Assembly (NCBI GenBank): GCA_946886365.1
Contig: CAMPIM010000053.1
Location: 1 to 23,821 of the forward strand
Source of the DNA: an uncultured Novosphingobium sp.
GTDB lineage: Bacteria > Pseudomonadota > Alphaproteobacteria > Sphingomonadales > Sphingomonadaceae
DNA length: 23,821 nt
Direction: 5' to 3'
In this document: piece after piece, positions 15,360 through 23,554 of the stretch
How positions within the stretch are numbered: position 1 is the stretch's first letter
Layout of the letters: each line of letters opens with the position of its first letter
Program-made: the position numbers and the translations under genes
The notes under the pieces: model-generated
Told to the model about the DNA's origin: nothing
What the model saw: only the letters and a program-made list of their open reading frames with translations
Database searches by the model: none

Positions 15360-15380
15360 CATTGTTCCACGGAACCAATG
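15360..15380 (-). repeat. Hairpin between the small membrane protein gene and ecfG
   Basis: CATTGTTCC (15360-15368) and GGAACCAATG (15371-15380) pair almost completely, with a single unpaired base in the second arm and a two-base centre that would open to a small loop in RNA. It lies after the small gene's stop, inside the transcript leading to ecfG, with no T-run, so it is more likely a processing, stability or attenuation element than a full terminator. Confidence 0.4.
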
Positions 15381-15384
15381 TTGT

Positions 15385-15525
15385 TTACCCGTAATAGCTC
15401 CACAGCACGATCAGCATGCCAATAATTACCAGAGGCAGCGAAATGCCGAGAATGTAACGGACTATGTGTGGCGTCGATCCTGACCTGGCGTCTTCGGCAG
15501 CAACATGCTTTTCCTCTTCCGCCAT
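15385..15525 (-). CDS. 46-residue single-pass membrane protein in the ecfG transcript
   Basis: A very small protein, MAEEEKHVAAEDARSGSTPH followed by one membrane helix (about residues 22-44, rich in I, L, V and G) and the end WSYYG. The first 15 residues are acidic and should face the cytosol. The start is well supported: GGAGGT (15531-15536) lies 5 bases before the ATG. It is the first gene behind the perfect EcfG promoter at 15555-15579 and precedes ecfG by about 107 bases, so it should be strongly induced under stress together with the sigma factor. I know of no named family for it. Possible roles, such as a membrane partner of the stress regulators, are speculation from position only. 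Confidence 0.78.
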   Translation of the reverse strand: MAEEEKHVAAEDARSGSTPHIVRYILGISLPLVIIGMLIVLWSYYG

Positions 15526-15554
15526 AATTCACCTCCCGATCGTTACGCATGAAT

Positions 15555-15579
15555 AACGCGGGGGGATGAGCCGGGTTCC
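15555..15579 (-). promoter_or_regulatory. Perfect EcfG promoter for the small membrane protein and ecfG
   Basis: On the minus strand GGAAC (15579-15575), 16 bases, then CGTT (15558-15555): an exact match to the alphaproteobacterial EcfG consensus in both boxes and spacing. Transcription should start near 15547, giving a leader of about 20 bases with the GGAGGT ribosome site before the ATG at 15525. It implies positive autoregulation of ecfG. Confidence 0.88.
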
Positions 15580-15620
15580 GCCACTCATTCAGTCTTTTAT
15601 GGCATGTCGGCTTTGCCCAA

Positions 15621-16415
15621 TCATGCCGGGGCGGTGGCCTCGTCAAAGAAAAGGGCCTGCGAAATGGCCGCTTTGACCGTCGAACGCTGGAACGGCTTGG
15701 TAATCAGGAATGTCGGTTCTGGGCGTTCGCCCGTCAGCAGACGCTCCGGGAAAGCGGTGATGAAGATGACCGGCACGGAGAACTCCGCCAGAATATCCTT
15801 CACCGCATCGATGCCGCTGGAATCGTCGGCCAACTGAATGTCGGCCAGCACGAGGCCCGGCCGCTCGGCCAGCGCTTCACGCACAGCGTCTTCACGGGTC
15901 ACGGCGATTGCGGTCACTTCATGACCAAGGTCGCGGACGATCGTTTCGATGTCCATGGCGATGATCGGCTCGTCCTCGATGATCAGGACTTTGGCGCGAG
16001 TCTGCGCCTCGATCTCGCCAAGCGCTTCTTCCACCAGGGCTTCGACATCGGCCGGGTCCAGACCGATCAGATAGCCGACGTCATCGACCGTGAAACCTTC
16101 CAGTGCCGTCAGCAGCAACGCCTGCCGGGGGAGCGGCGTCAACCGCGCGAGCCGTGCCTGCGCGACCGCTTCCTGACCGTCATTCCCCGTCAGGACCGGA
16201 CCATCCTCCAGATGGGATGACGACCAGATCGCGTGGAAAGTCCGGTAAAGCCCAAGCCGCGGATCGACATCGGCCGGAAACTCTTCGGGCGCCGCGACGA
16301 TCGCTTCCAGCGTCGCACGCACATAAGCGTCACCATGACCCTGGCTGCCCGTCAGGGCGCGGGCATAGCGGCGCAAGAAAGGAAGATGGGGGTGCAGTTG
16401 CTGTCCAAGCGACAT
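15621..16415 (-). CDS. phyR: PhyR, anti-anti-sigma response regulator
   Basis: A 264-residue master switch of the alphaproteobacterial general stress response. Residues 1-135 form the sigma-like domain that mimics EcfG and binds NepR once PhyR is phosphorylated (FLRRYARALTGSQGHGDAYV, LPRQALLLTALEGFTVDDVG). Residues 142-258 form the receiver: IIEDEP (145-150), phosphoacceptor Asp192 in ADIQLAD, Thr220 in FITAFPERL and Lys240 in LITKPF. The reading can be extended to 16529, but PhyR proteins begin with MSLGQQL-type sequence and the ATG at 16415 follows GGGAGAAG, so 16415 is used. It is divergent from nepR. No GGAAC-type promoter was found upstream of phyR itself, unlike ecfG and nepR. Confidence 0.97.
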   Translation of the reverse strand: MSLGQQLHPHLPFLRRYARALTGSQGHGDAYVRATLEAIVAAPEEFPADVDPRLGLYRTFHAIWSSSHLEDGPVLTGNDGQEAVAQARLARLTPLPRQALLLTALEGFTVDDVGYLIGLDPADVEALVEEALGEIEAQTRAKVLIIEDEPIIAMDIETIVRDLGHEVTAIAVTREDAVREALAERPGLVLADIQLADDSSGIDAVKDILAEFSVPVIFITAFPERLLTGERPEPTFLITKPFQRSTVKAAISQALFFDEATAPA

Positions 16416-16556
16416 CTGTAAATCTTCTCCCAGCCCATAGGGCGCATTGCTACTAAACACTCGCTGCGCGAAAGGATGGATTGCTGATGCCGATGTGGCA
16501 AGCCCCCGCCCCTCTCGGTCGCCTTTCACAAGGCCACAAAAAATGCTTCGAAGTGC

Positions 16557-16581
16557 GGAACCAACGACGAAAAGATTTGTT
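16557..16581 (+). promoter_or_regulatory. EcfG-type promoter upstream of nepR
   Basis: GGAAC (16557-16561) followed after 16 bases by TGTT (16578-16581). The -35 box and spacing are perfect and the -10 box has 3 of 4 consensus bases (CGTT). The start codon of nepR lies about 130 bases downstream, giving a leader of roughly 120 bases. It would make NepR, the anti-sigma factor, a target of the sigma factor it restrains. Confidence 0.72.
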
Positions 16582-16639
16582 TCACTGCCGTTCGGTTTTT
16601 TAACTGAAATCTGGATTTTGATGTAAAGGTCCGCTGGCG

Positions 16640-16686
16640 GTCAATTGACGTCGTGCGGGAAAGCCGCAAAAGAAATGTCGATTGAC
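16640..16686 (+). repeat. Repeated 10-base palindrome in the nepR leader
   Basis: GTCAATTGAC (16640-16649) is a perfect palindrome; GTCGATTGAC (16677-16686) is the same with one change, 37 bases further on. Between them TGCGG-GAAAG-CCGCA (16653-16667 region) can form a small hairpin. The set sits between the EcfG-type promoter and the nepR start and could be an operator pair or an RNA leader structure. No regulator is identified. Confidence 0.35.
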
Positions 16687-16712
16687 ATGTTAGCGTTGCA
16701 GAGGGGCGTATT

Positions 16713-16937
16713 TTGGTTGCTTCAACGACGGAACGGGATGTGAAGGGAGGGGACAAGAAAGATGTCGGCGCCAACACCCCGGATTCGGGCGTGACTGGCA
16801 GCGCCCCCCGAAAACGGCGGTCCTCCCCGGCCAAGGGTGACGGACAAGTCGCCAACGCGCTGCGCTCCGTTTATCAGCGTGCGGTGGATGAAGACATTCC
16901 CTCCGAAATGCTCGACCTACTGCGGAAGCTGGACTAA
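16713..16937 (+). CDS. nepR: NepR, anti-sigma factor
   Basis: A 74-residue cytoplasmic protein that holds EcfG inactive until phospho-PhyR takes it away. The conserved core is at the C-terminus: VANALRSVYQRAVDEDIP and SEMLDLLRKLD, matching the NepR family pattern (LR-xx-Y-xxx-DE-IP-xx-ML-DLL-KLD). The N-terminal half (ERDVKGGDKKDVGANTPDSG) is polar and probably disordered, as usual. The start codon is TTG at 16713 with GAGGGG 6 bases before it; a GTG at 16740 is the only other candidate and has a poorer ribosome site. Here nepR is divergent from phyR and separated from ecfG by phyR, not fused to ecfG in one transcript as in many relatives. phyP follows 191 bases later. Confidence 0.93.
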   Translation: MVASTTERDVKGGDKKDVGANTPDSGVTGSAPRKRRSSPAKGDGQVANALRSVYQRAVDEDIPSEMLDLLRKLD

Positions 16938-17128
16938 GCGTCGGTTCAAGGATCGACGTCATTGAGGCGTCCCGGACGGAGGGCAGACTGGTGCTTTTCG
17001 AAAATGGAATATGCGCGGGCCGACCCGTTGCTTGGGCGGTACGTGCTTGCGTGCGCCAGACCTTTCCTGTCGACACACTCCTGATTATCGCATGAACGGG
17101 ACGGCCAGTCCCAGCCAGTTGATTGCTC

Positions 17129-18679
17129 ATGCGTAACCTGAACAGCCTGATCCAGTCCACCGGCGTTAAGATGTTCCTCATCCTGACGCTTGCCCTGCTG
17201 CCGCTGGGCCTTATCGCCCTTGTCGCGTCCTTGCAGGCCATCCGGACGTCAGACCTGGAAAAGGAAGCGCTGCTTCGCGTGTCCGTGACGCAGAGCGCTC
17301 GCAAGTTGACCGAAGACCTTGCTTCGGATCGAACGGCGTTGATGCTTACCGCCAACGCGCTGTCCACCGGCAGCGAGGGGCCGGAAATGTGCCAGCGGCT
17401 GTCGGTCTTCCTGACGTCCCACGACCGGGAAGGCGGCCGATATTATATCTACGATCGAAAGGGTCGCCGCATCTGCGGATCGTCCCAGCCAGAACCGCGC
17501 GGCCTGACCACGGCGGCACGTTTTCACACGGCTCCGGCGCTCCTGCTCCCAGCATCGGGCTATCTCGTCAGCCGCGTGGTCAGCGACAACAGGCAGGTGG
17601 CGGCAATCGCCTATTATTCGCGCTCCTACCTGGAAACGATCGCCAGCCCAACCACCGCGCTCCAGAACCGTCAGTTAAGCTTGCAGCAGGGCGATCAGCT
17701 TCTGGTGGTCAGTCGTCCAACAGGCAATCTGCGGGGCAAAAGCACCAGCCTGTCCGCGCGGCTTGATCCGCCGGACATCCTGCTCACCATGACCTTGCGC
17801 GATCCGCCGGTCACGCTTGCACGCATGCTTTCGCTGTTCCTGCCGCTGGTGATGTGGTTCGCGGCGGCGGCGATCGGCTGGTTCGTGGTCAACCGATTGC
17901 TGATCCAGCCGCTAGTCGCGCTGCGCCGCGCCGTAGCCGCCTATCATCCCGGCGAAGTGCTGGAGCCGATGCGCCGCATACGCACCCCAGCGCAGGAAAT
18001 AGTGGCGCTGGGGGAAACCTTCCGCGAAATCAGCGAGGATGTCGCAACGCATGAGGCCGAGATGGCCGAGGGTCTGGAAACCCAGCGTAAATTGACGCGA
18101 GAGGTGCATCATCGCGTCAAGAACAACCTCCAGATCATCGCCAGCCTCATCAGCCTGCACGCCCGCGCCGCGCACGAGCCTGAAGCTGTGGAGGCCTATG
18201 CGTCGATCCAGCGCCGCGTCGATGCATTGTCGGTCGTGCATCGCAATCATTACGCGGAATTGGAGGAGCATCGCGGCGTTGGCGTGCGGTCACTGGTCAG
18301 CGAATTGTCCGCCAGCCTGCGCGGCACCGCTCCGGCAGAAGCGCGGCGGTTCGGCATCCAGATTGACAGCGACAATCTGCACATCAGTCAGGACGTTGCC
18401 GTTCCCATCGCCTTCCTGCTGACAGAACTGGTGGAACTGGCGATGCTGTCCGATCCCAAGACGGGCATGCGCATAACGGTGCAGCTCGAACCCGGACGCG
18501 AAGACCGCGCGATCCTTCACATCAGTTCCCCGGCCTTGCGCGCTTCGGATGCGATGGGCGAGCGGATCGAGGAACGTTATGGCCGGGTGCTGACGGGCCT
18601 TTCCCGCCAGCTGCGCGCTCCGCTGGATCATGATCCGGCCGCTGGCGACTATGCCATCGCCATCACCGTCATTCCCTGA
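17129..18679 (+). CDS. phyP: PhyP-like HRxxN sensor protein with degenerate ATPase domain
   Basis: A 516-residue inner-membrane protein. Helix 1 is about 14-35, the periplasmic sensor region 36-231 (with C88 and C116), helix 2 about 232-256, then a HAMP-like linker, then a HisKA_2-type box, EVHHRVKNNLQIIASLISLH (325-344), containing H328-R-V-K-N. The ATP-binding domain is degenerate: the N box reads TELVELAML (432-440), with Leu437 where kinases have Asn, and no DxGxG box or glycine-rich lid follows. This fits PhyP of Sphingomonas, described as a negative regulator (phosphatase-like) of PhyR, encoded beside phyR. ATG 17129 is used; a TTG two codons upstream is possible and no strong ribosome site is seen. 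Ends 3 bases from tgt. Confidence 0.85.
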   Translation: MRNLNSLIQSTGVKMFLILTLALLPLGLIALVASLQAIRTSDLEKEALLRVSVTQSARKLTEDLASDRTALMLTANALSTGSEGPEMCQRLSVFLTSHDREGGRYYIYDRKGRRICGSSQPEPRGLTTAARFHTAPALLLPASGYLVSRVVSDNRQVAAIAYYSRSYLETIASPTTALQNRQLSLQQGDQLLVVSRPTGNLRGKSTSLSARLDPPDILLTMTLRDPPVTLARMLSLFLPLVMWFAAAAIGWFVVNRLLIQPLVALRRAVAAYHPGEVLEPMRRIRTPAQEIVALGETFREISEDVATHEAEMAEGLETQRKLTREVHHRVKNNLQIIASLISLHARAAHEPEAVEAYASIQRRVDALSVVHRNHYAELEEHRGVGVRSLVSELSASLRGTAPAEARRFGIQIDSDNLHISQDVAVPIAFLLTELVELAMLSDPKTGMRITVQLEPGREDRAILHISSPALRASDAMGERIEERYGRVLTGLSRQLRAPLDHDPAAGDYAIAITVIP

Positions 18680-18682
18680 TCA

Positions 18683-19864
<1,182 letters not shown>

Positions 19865-19874
19865 TTATGCGGGA

Positions 19875-20066
19875 TCAACCAGCCTTGCGCAGGCCGTCGA
19901 ACGCCACGATCGCGTCGATGTCGAAACCCTCCACACGGCGGTAATTGCCGATGAAGCACAGGCAATCAGCCGCCAGGTTAAGAGTCCAGCTCGTCCCCTC
20001 TTCATCATGAAGCAGGAGCGTCACAATCTGTGGATCGGTGCGATGTCTGTCCATGCACCATTTCAT
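19875..20066 (-). CDS. Hypothetical 63-residue protein
   Basis: A short soluble protein, MKWCMDRHRTDPQIVTLLLH then DEEGTSWTLNLAADCLCFIG and a tail ending AFDGLRKAG. No known family, signal peptide or membrane helix. It is likely but not certainly real: codon choice is GC-rich at third positions like the neighbours, and it fills the space between tgt and the AT-rich region upstream of the crotonase gene. The start is unsure; neither the ATG at 20066 nor the one at 20054 has a ribosome site. It is divergent from the RpfF-like gene and may share the CtrA-site region. Confidence 0.5.
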   Translation of the reverse strand: MKWCMDRHRTDPQIVTLLLHDEEGTSWTLNLAADCLCFIGNYRRVEGFDIDAIVAFDGLRKAG

Positions 20067-20208
20067 AATTAATAAAGGTTAACAAAGCCCTGAGACGATC
20101 TTCATCTGCAAATTGGTTAACGGCATTTGTTGCATTAATACAACGTTAACCATAATGATCGCGTCATTTCTGCTACTTAGAGGCAACAGTCGGCGATAAA
20201 AAGGGTTA
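20067..20208. promoter_or_regulatory. AT-rich divergent promoter region with TTAAC motifs
   Basis: This 142-base stretch is clearly more AT-rich than its surroundings. It has three TTAAC elements (20079-20083, 20117-20121, 20146-20150). One belongs to a perfect CtrA-type site, listed separately; another, TTAA-N6-TTAAC at 20069-20083, has a spacer one base too short. The region serves the RpfF-like gene (+) and probably the small hypothetical (-). No DnaA boxes were seen. Confidence 0.55.
20135..20150 (+). promoter_or_regulatory. CtrA-type binding site
   Basis: TTAA (20135-20138), 7 bases, TTAAC (20146-20150): an exact match to the full CtrA recognition sequence TTAA-N7-TTAAC of alphaproteobacteria. 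It is 59 bases upstream of the first possible start of the RpfF-like gene, a position where CtrA activates promoters by covering the -35 region. Binding is inferred from sequence only. Confidence 0.65.
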
Positions 20209-21249
20209 ATGAAACACTCTTCGGGTTCGCGGCGGTTGCATAGGTCTGACAATATTGTTTTCCTTAGCACGTATCGAAATGCGGGGGCACAGATGATTGA
20301 TTCCGGACAGTTTAATCCGGCGCGCAATGAAGTGGAGGACGCTTCGCCCGTGCATCTGCATGTCGAAAGCATTCAGCCATTTGCCGCTACGGAAGCTGCG
20401 CCTCAGGCACGCGACAACGGCCATTCGATGCTGTTCGACCTGGGTCAGGTCGACGTCAGCTTTGAAGAATCAACCGACACATTATGGGCGTTCATGACCC
20501 CCGCGAATCGGCCAAACTACAATTTGCCGATGCTGCGCGACATCCGGCTCTGGCAGACAGAGGCCAAGCGGCTGTTTGATGAAGGCGCTCTGCCGCTCAA
20601 ATATATGGTGCTTGGCTCACGTTTTCCGGGCGTTTTCAACCTTGGCGGCGACCTTGAGTTGTTTGCTGGCTGCATCGAGCGGGGCGACCTGCCCGGCCTC
20701 GTCAAATATGGTCATGCCTGCATCGACGTGGTCCATCGCGCCTGGCGCAATGCGGACATGCCGCTAATCTCTATCGCGTTGGCGCAGGGCGATGCACTTG
20801 GCGGCGGCTTCGAGGCGCTTCTCTGCTTCGACGTCGTCGTGGCGGAGCGGAGCGCTCGTTTCGGCTTGCCCGAAATGCTCTTCGGCCTCTTCCCCGGCAT
20901 GGGCGCCTATTCCATTCTGGCGCGCAAGCTCGGCCGTCGCATGGCGGAGCGCATGATCCTGTCGGGCAAGGTCTATACCGCTGAAGAGATGTACGACATG
21001 GGCGTGGTCACCATCCTTGCCGAGGATGGAGAGGGCGAACAGGCCGTGCGTGACTATATCACCGGCAACCGTCCGCACCATGCGGGCCATGTCGGCGTGT
21101 TCGAAGCGGGCCGCCGCGTCGATCCGCTCGATTATGCCGAGCTCAAGGATATTGTGGAGAACTGGGCGGCAACCGCGCTCAAGCTCGATCCCAAGGACCT
21201 GCGCATGATGCGTCGGCTTGCATCGGCCCAGACGCGCCTGACCAAATAG
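20209..21249 (+). CDS. RpfF-type crotonase (DSF signal synthase family)
   Basis: A 346-residue crotonase-fold protein most like RpfF, which makes the diffusible signal factor (DSF, cis-2-unsaturated fatty acids) from acyl-ACP. The RpfF blocks are clear: VFNLGGDLELF (142-152, oxyanion hole), IALAQGDALGGGFEALLCFD (189-208) with Glu202, FGLPEMLFGLFPGMGAYS (218-235) with Glu222. These correspond to the two catalytic glutamates of RpfF, and GGDL is of RpfF type. The N-terminal 75 residues are extra and polar. The ATG at 20209 has AAGGG close by; the ATG at 20293 (residue 29) follows GGGGG and is also possible. rpfG/rpfC sensor genes are absent. The convergent neighbour makes cyclic-di-GMP chemistry. 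Product is not proven. Confidence 0.85.
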   Translation: MKHSSGSRRLHRSDNIVFLSTYRNAGAQMIDSGQFNPARNEVEDASPVHLHVESIQPFAATEAAPQARDNGHSMLFDLGQVDVSFEESTDTLWAFMTPANRPNYNLPMLRDIRLWQTEAKRLFDEGALPLKYMVLGSRFPGVFNLGGDLELFAGCIERGDLPGLVKYGHACIDVVHRAWRNADMPLISIALAQGDALGGGFEALLCFDVVVAERSARFGLPEMLFGLFPGMGAYSILARKLGRRMAERMILSGKVYTAEEMYDMGVVTILAEDGEGEQAVRDYITGNRPHHAGHVGVFEAGRRVDPLDYAELKDIVENWAATALKLDPKDLRMMRRLASAQTRLTK

Positions 21250-21252
21250 CCT

Positions 21253-23265
21253 TCAGGCGCGGCGACGGCTCTGCATGAGCGTGACGACGTTGCTTTTCTC
21301 ACGCCGCATATCACTCATCATCTTGAGCAGGTCCTCGGCGGGCATGGGGCGGCTGAGCACGAAACCCTGCACATTGGTGAAGCCCATCTCACGCGCATAA
21401 CGCAGCTGCTCTTCCGTCTCGATGCCTTCCGCCACCGTTTCGACGTCCAGCGAATGGGCCAGATAGGCAACCGACTGGGCGATCGCGCGATCCCGTCCCT
21501 TTTCACCCACGCTGCGCATGAAGCTCTGATCGACCTTCAGCGTGTCGAAGGAATAGTCGCGCAGATAGCCGAGCGAAGAATAGCCCGTGCCAAAATCATC
21601 AAGGGCCAGTCGCAACCCGATACGCTGAAGCTCCGACAGGATGAGGCTGGTCCGGCCACTATCTTCCAGGAAGATGGATTCCGTCACTTCCAGTTCCAGT
21701 CGCTTGGCCTTCAGGCCCGATCCCATCAGCGCCGATATGACAGCGCGCGGAAGCCCGTCGCTCTTGATCAGCGCGGGCGAGATGTTGACGGCGACGCGGA
21801 CATGATCATCCCACAGCATGGCGTCACGGCACGCCTGCTCCAGCGCCCATGCAGTGATCGGTTCGATCAGGGAGCTGCTTTCGGCGACCGGTATGAATTC
21901 GGCCGGCGAAATCCGGCCCATGGTCGGGTGATCCCACCGCATCAACGCTTCGCAGATCGCGATCTTGCCTGTGACCGTGTCAAAGATCGGCTGATAATGC
22001 AGTAGCAGCTCACCATTCGCCATGGCGGTACGCAGCGCCATTTCCAGCTCATAGGTGCGATTCTGCCGCTCCTTCATCGACCAGTCGAACTGCGCATGGC
22101 GGTTCCGCCCTGTGCGTTTCGCCTCATACAGTGCCATGTCGGCGTGCTGGAGCAGTTCCTCGCTATCGCGCCCGTCGTCAGGCGCAACCGCAATGCCCAT
22201 CGATGCAGTGACCGTCAGATGATAGCCGCTAACGTCGAAGTCGTGGCTGAACTCTGTCATCACATCGTGCGCGATCTGCTCGGCAATGGAGCGATCCGCG
22301 CCGGGGCAAATCACGATAAATTCGTCTCCGCCAAAGCGCGCGACATGGCCACGGCTATCAAGCGCATGGGAAAGCCGGGCAGCTACCGTGCAAAGTAGCT
22401 GATCGCCAATGATATGGCCGAGCGAATCGTTGATCTCCTTGAACCGGTCCAGGTCCATCCAGAACACGGCCATCGGATCCTGATCGGACTGACGCTTATC
22501 GAACAGTTCCCGCAAGCGCATCTGCATCGCCATCCGGTTTTCGACGCCGGTCAGGCTGTCGAACCGCGCCAGCCGCTCGAACTTCGTCGCCAGCTGCGAC
22601 TTTTCATAATTGCCCTGCAATGCCTCCACGACGATTCTGTGGGTGGTGCGCGTGATCTCAGCCATGGCGAAGATCATCAGGAACAGCATGGTCGCCAGAA
22701 CCCAATAGCCGAGCCCGCCCGCGATGCAGAGACCAAGGGAGGTTGGCAGCAGCGCGAAACATGTCTGGCCGATGGCGATATGGATTCGGCCAGCATTGCG
22801 GCCCGCGATGCCGCCTGAATAGGCCGCGACCAACGTCACGCTCAATATGTGCAAAGATGCGTCGCCGGTGAGGACCAGCGTGGCAAAAGCGAGCAGACCA
22901 AGCAGCGCCGCATAGCCCCACGCACCCAGTTCATAGGCAAGGCCCCAGATTTGCTGCGTGGGTCCTTGATGATCCGCCAACTGCCGCAGAAAATAGACTG
23001 CGGAGATCGACCGGCTCACCGCGACCAGGAAAATCAACGCTGCGATCGTGGTGATTTCGGCACGGCCAGCATGGTAGGCGACGACGAAACTGAGCGCTCC
23101 GCCAGCCAGTGCGCCGATCATCAATGATTTGGGCGAGGCGTAGAGCGATTGGACAAGGCTGTCCTGTACCTCAGCGCTCTGCTGAGTATCGGGCGCGAGA
23201 TGCGCGCGCAATTTTGCGCTCCAATGAAGGAAGAGGCGTGACACGTCTCCGTCATCTTTGGCCAA
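21253..23265 (-). CDS. Membrane GGDEF-EAL cyclic-di-GMP enzyme
   Basis: A 670-residue inner-membrane protein. Residues 45-205 hold about 6 hydrophobic helices (unassigned membrane sensor domain). The GGDEF domain follows (about 230-390) with an intact GGDEF motif (312-316) in ARFGGDEFIVICPG; the product-inhibition RxxD site before it is not present (DSRG instead). The EAL domain (about 405-650) has EALMRW (439-444), DDFGTGYSSLGYL (556-568), LKVDQSF and VAEGIET, so the phosphodiesterase residues appear intact. It could make or degrade cyclic-di-GMP. The start is uncertain: the frame opens at a TTG at 23265 with no clear ribosome site; the ATG at 23269 is out of frame. It converges on the RpfF-like gene with 3 bases between. 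Confidence 0.93.
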   Translation of the reverse strand: MAKDDGDVSRLFLHWSAKLRAHLAPDTQQSAEVQDSLVQSLYASPKSLMIGALAGGALSFVVAYHAGRAEITTIAALIFLVAVSRSISAVYFLRQLADHQGPTQQIWGLAYELGAWGYAALLGLLAFATLVLTGDASLHILSVTLVAAYSGGIAGRNAGRIHIAIGQTCFALLPTSLGLCIAGGLGYWVLATMLFLMIFAMAEITRTTHRIVVEALQGNYEKSQLATKFERLARFDSLTGVENRMAMQMRLRELFDKRQSDQDPMAVFWMDLDRFKEINDSLGHIIGDQLLCTVAARLSHALDSRGHVARFGGDEFIVICPGADRSIAEQIAHDVMTEFSHDFDVSGYHLTVTASMGIAVAPDDGRDSEELLQHADMALYEAKRTGRNRHAQFDWSMKERQNRTYELEMALRTAMANGELLLHYQPIFDTVTGKIAICEALMRWDHPTMGRISPAEFIPVAESSSLIEPITAWALEQACRDAMLWDDHVRVAVNISPALIKSDGLPRAVISALMGSGLKAKRLELEVTESIFLEDSGRTSLILSELQRIGLRLALDDFGTGYSSLGYLRDYSFDTLKVDQSFMRSVGEKGRDRAIAQSVAYLAHSLDVETVAEGIETEEQLRYAREMGFTNVQGFVLSRPMPAEDLLKMMSDMRREKSNVVTLMQSRRRA

Positions 23266-23477
23266 ACATGATTTCTATTTGGTAAATTCCGGCGCGGGAA
23301 GATGCCCGAAATGGAGCTATTGAGCGGCTGCCAGCTATGGGGCTTGCCCTCTCATTTTCCGCCGCTTTGTCCGGCCGCTTAACGTTCAGACTTCCCTACA
23401 GAATGCTCGGAAGGGGCCATCCCTTCAGCCCTCCTGCGCAAGCTGGAGCAGCATAGCTTTTATCCGAATACCCTGCC

Positions 23478-23554
23478 CCGTTCGGGCTGAGCTTGTCGAA
23501 GCCCTCTTCTTCCTGAAAAAAAATAGAACCCTTCGATAGGCTCAGGGCGAACGG
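23478..23554. repeat. Inverted-repeat pair of sphingomonad type
   Basis: Arm 1 (23478-23504) contains CGGGCTGAGCTTGTCGAAG; arm 2 (about 23528-23554) contains CTTCGATAGGCTCAGGGCG, which read in reverse complement matches arm 1 at roughly three quarters of positions. An A-rich stretch of about 25 bases separates them, so the unit can fold into a long imperfect hairpin. The CTGAGCTTGTCGAAG core is, as far as I recall, a dispersed intergenic repeat in sphingomonad genomes. There is no coding role. Confidence 0.75.

Noticed and set aside
15344..15368. GGAAC (minus strand, 15368-15364) just upstream of the ecfG start as a second EcfG promoter
   Set aside because: No CGTT-like sequence follows at 16-17 bases; the GGAAC is better explained as one arm of the hairpin at 15360-15380.
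16415..16529. Longer PhyR N-terminus from 16529
   Set aside because: The added 38 residues are unlike PhyR proteins, and the ATG at 16415 has a ribosome site and the family-typical start.
17092..17136. 14-codon frame overlapping the phyP start as a leader peptide
   Set aside because: It has no ribosome site and no regulatory residue pattern; a frame of this length is expected by chance.
20067..20208. Chromosome replication origin suggested by AT-richness and TTAAC motifs
   Set aside because: No DnaA boxes were seen and the neighbours (tgt, RpfF-like gene) are not origin-linked; promoter control by CtrA explains the motifs.
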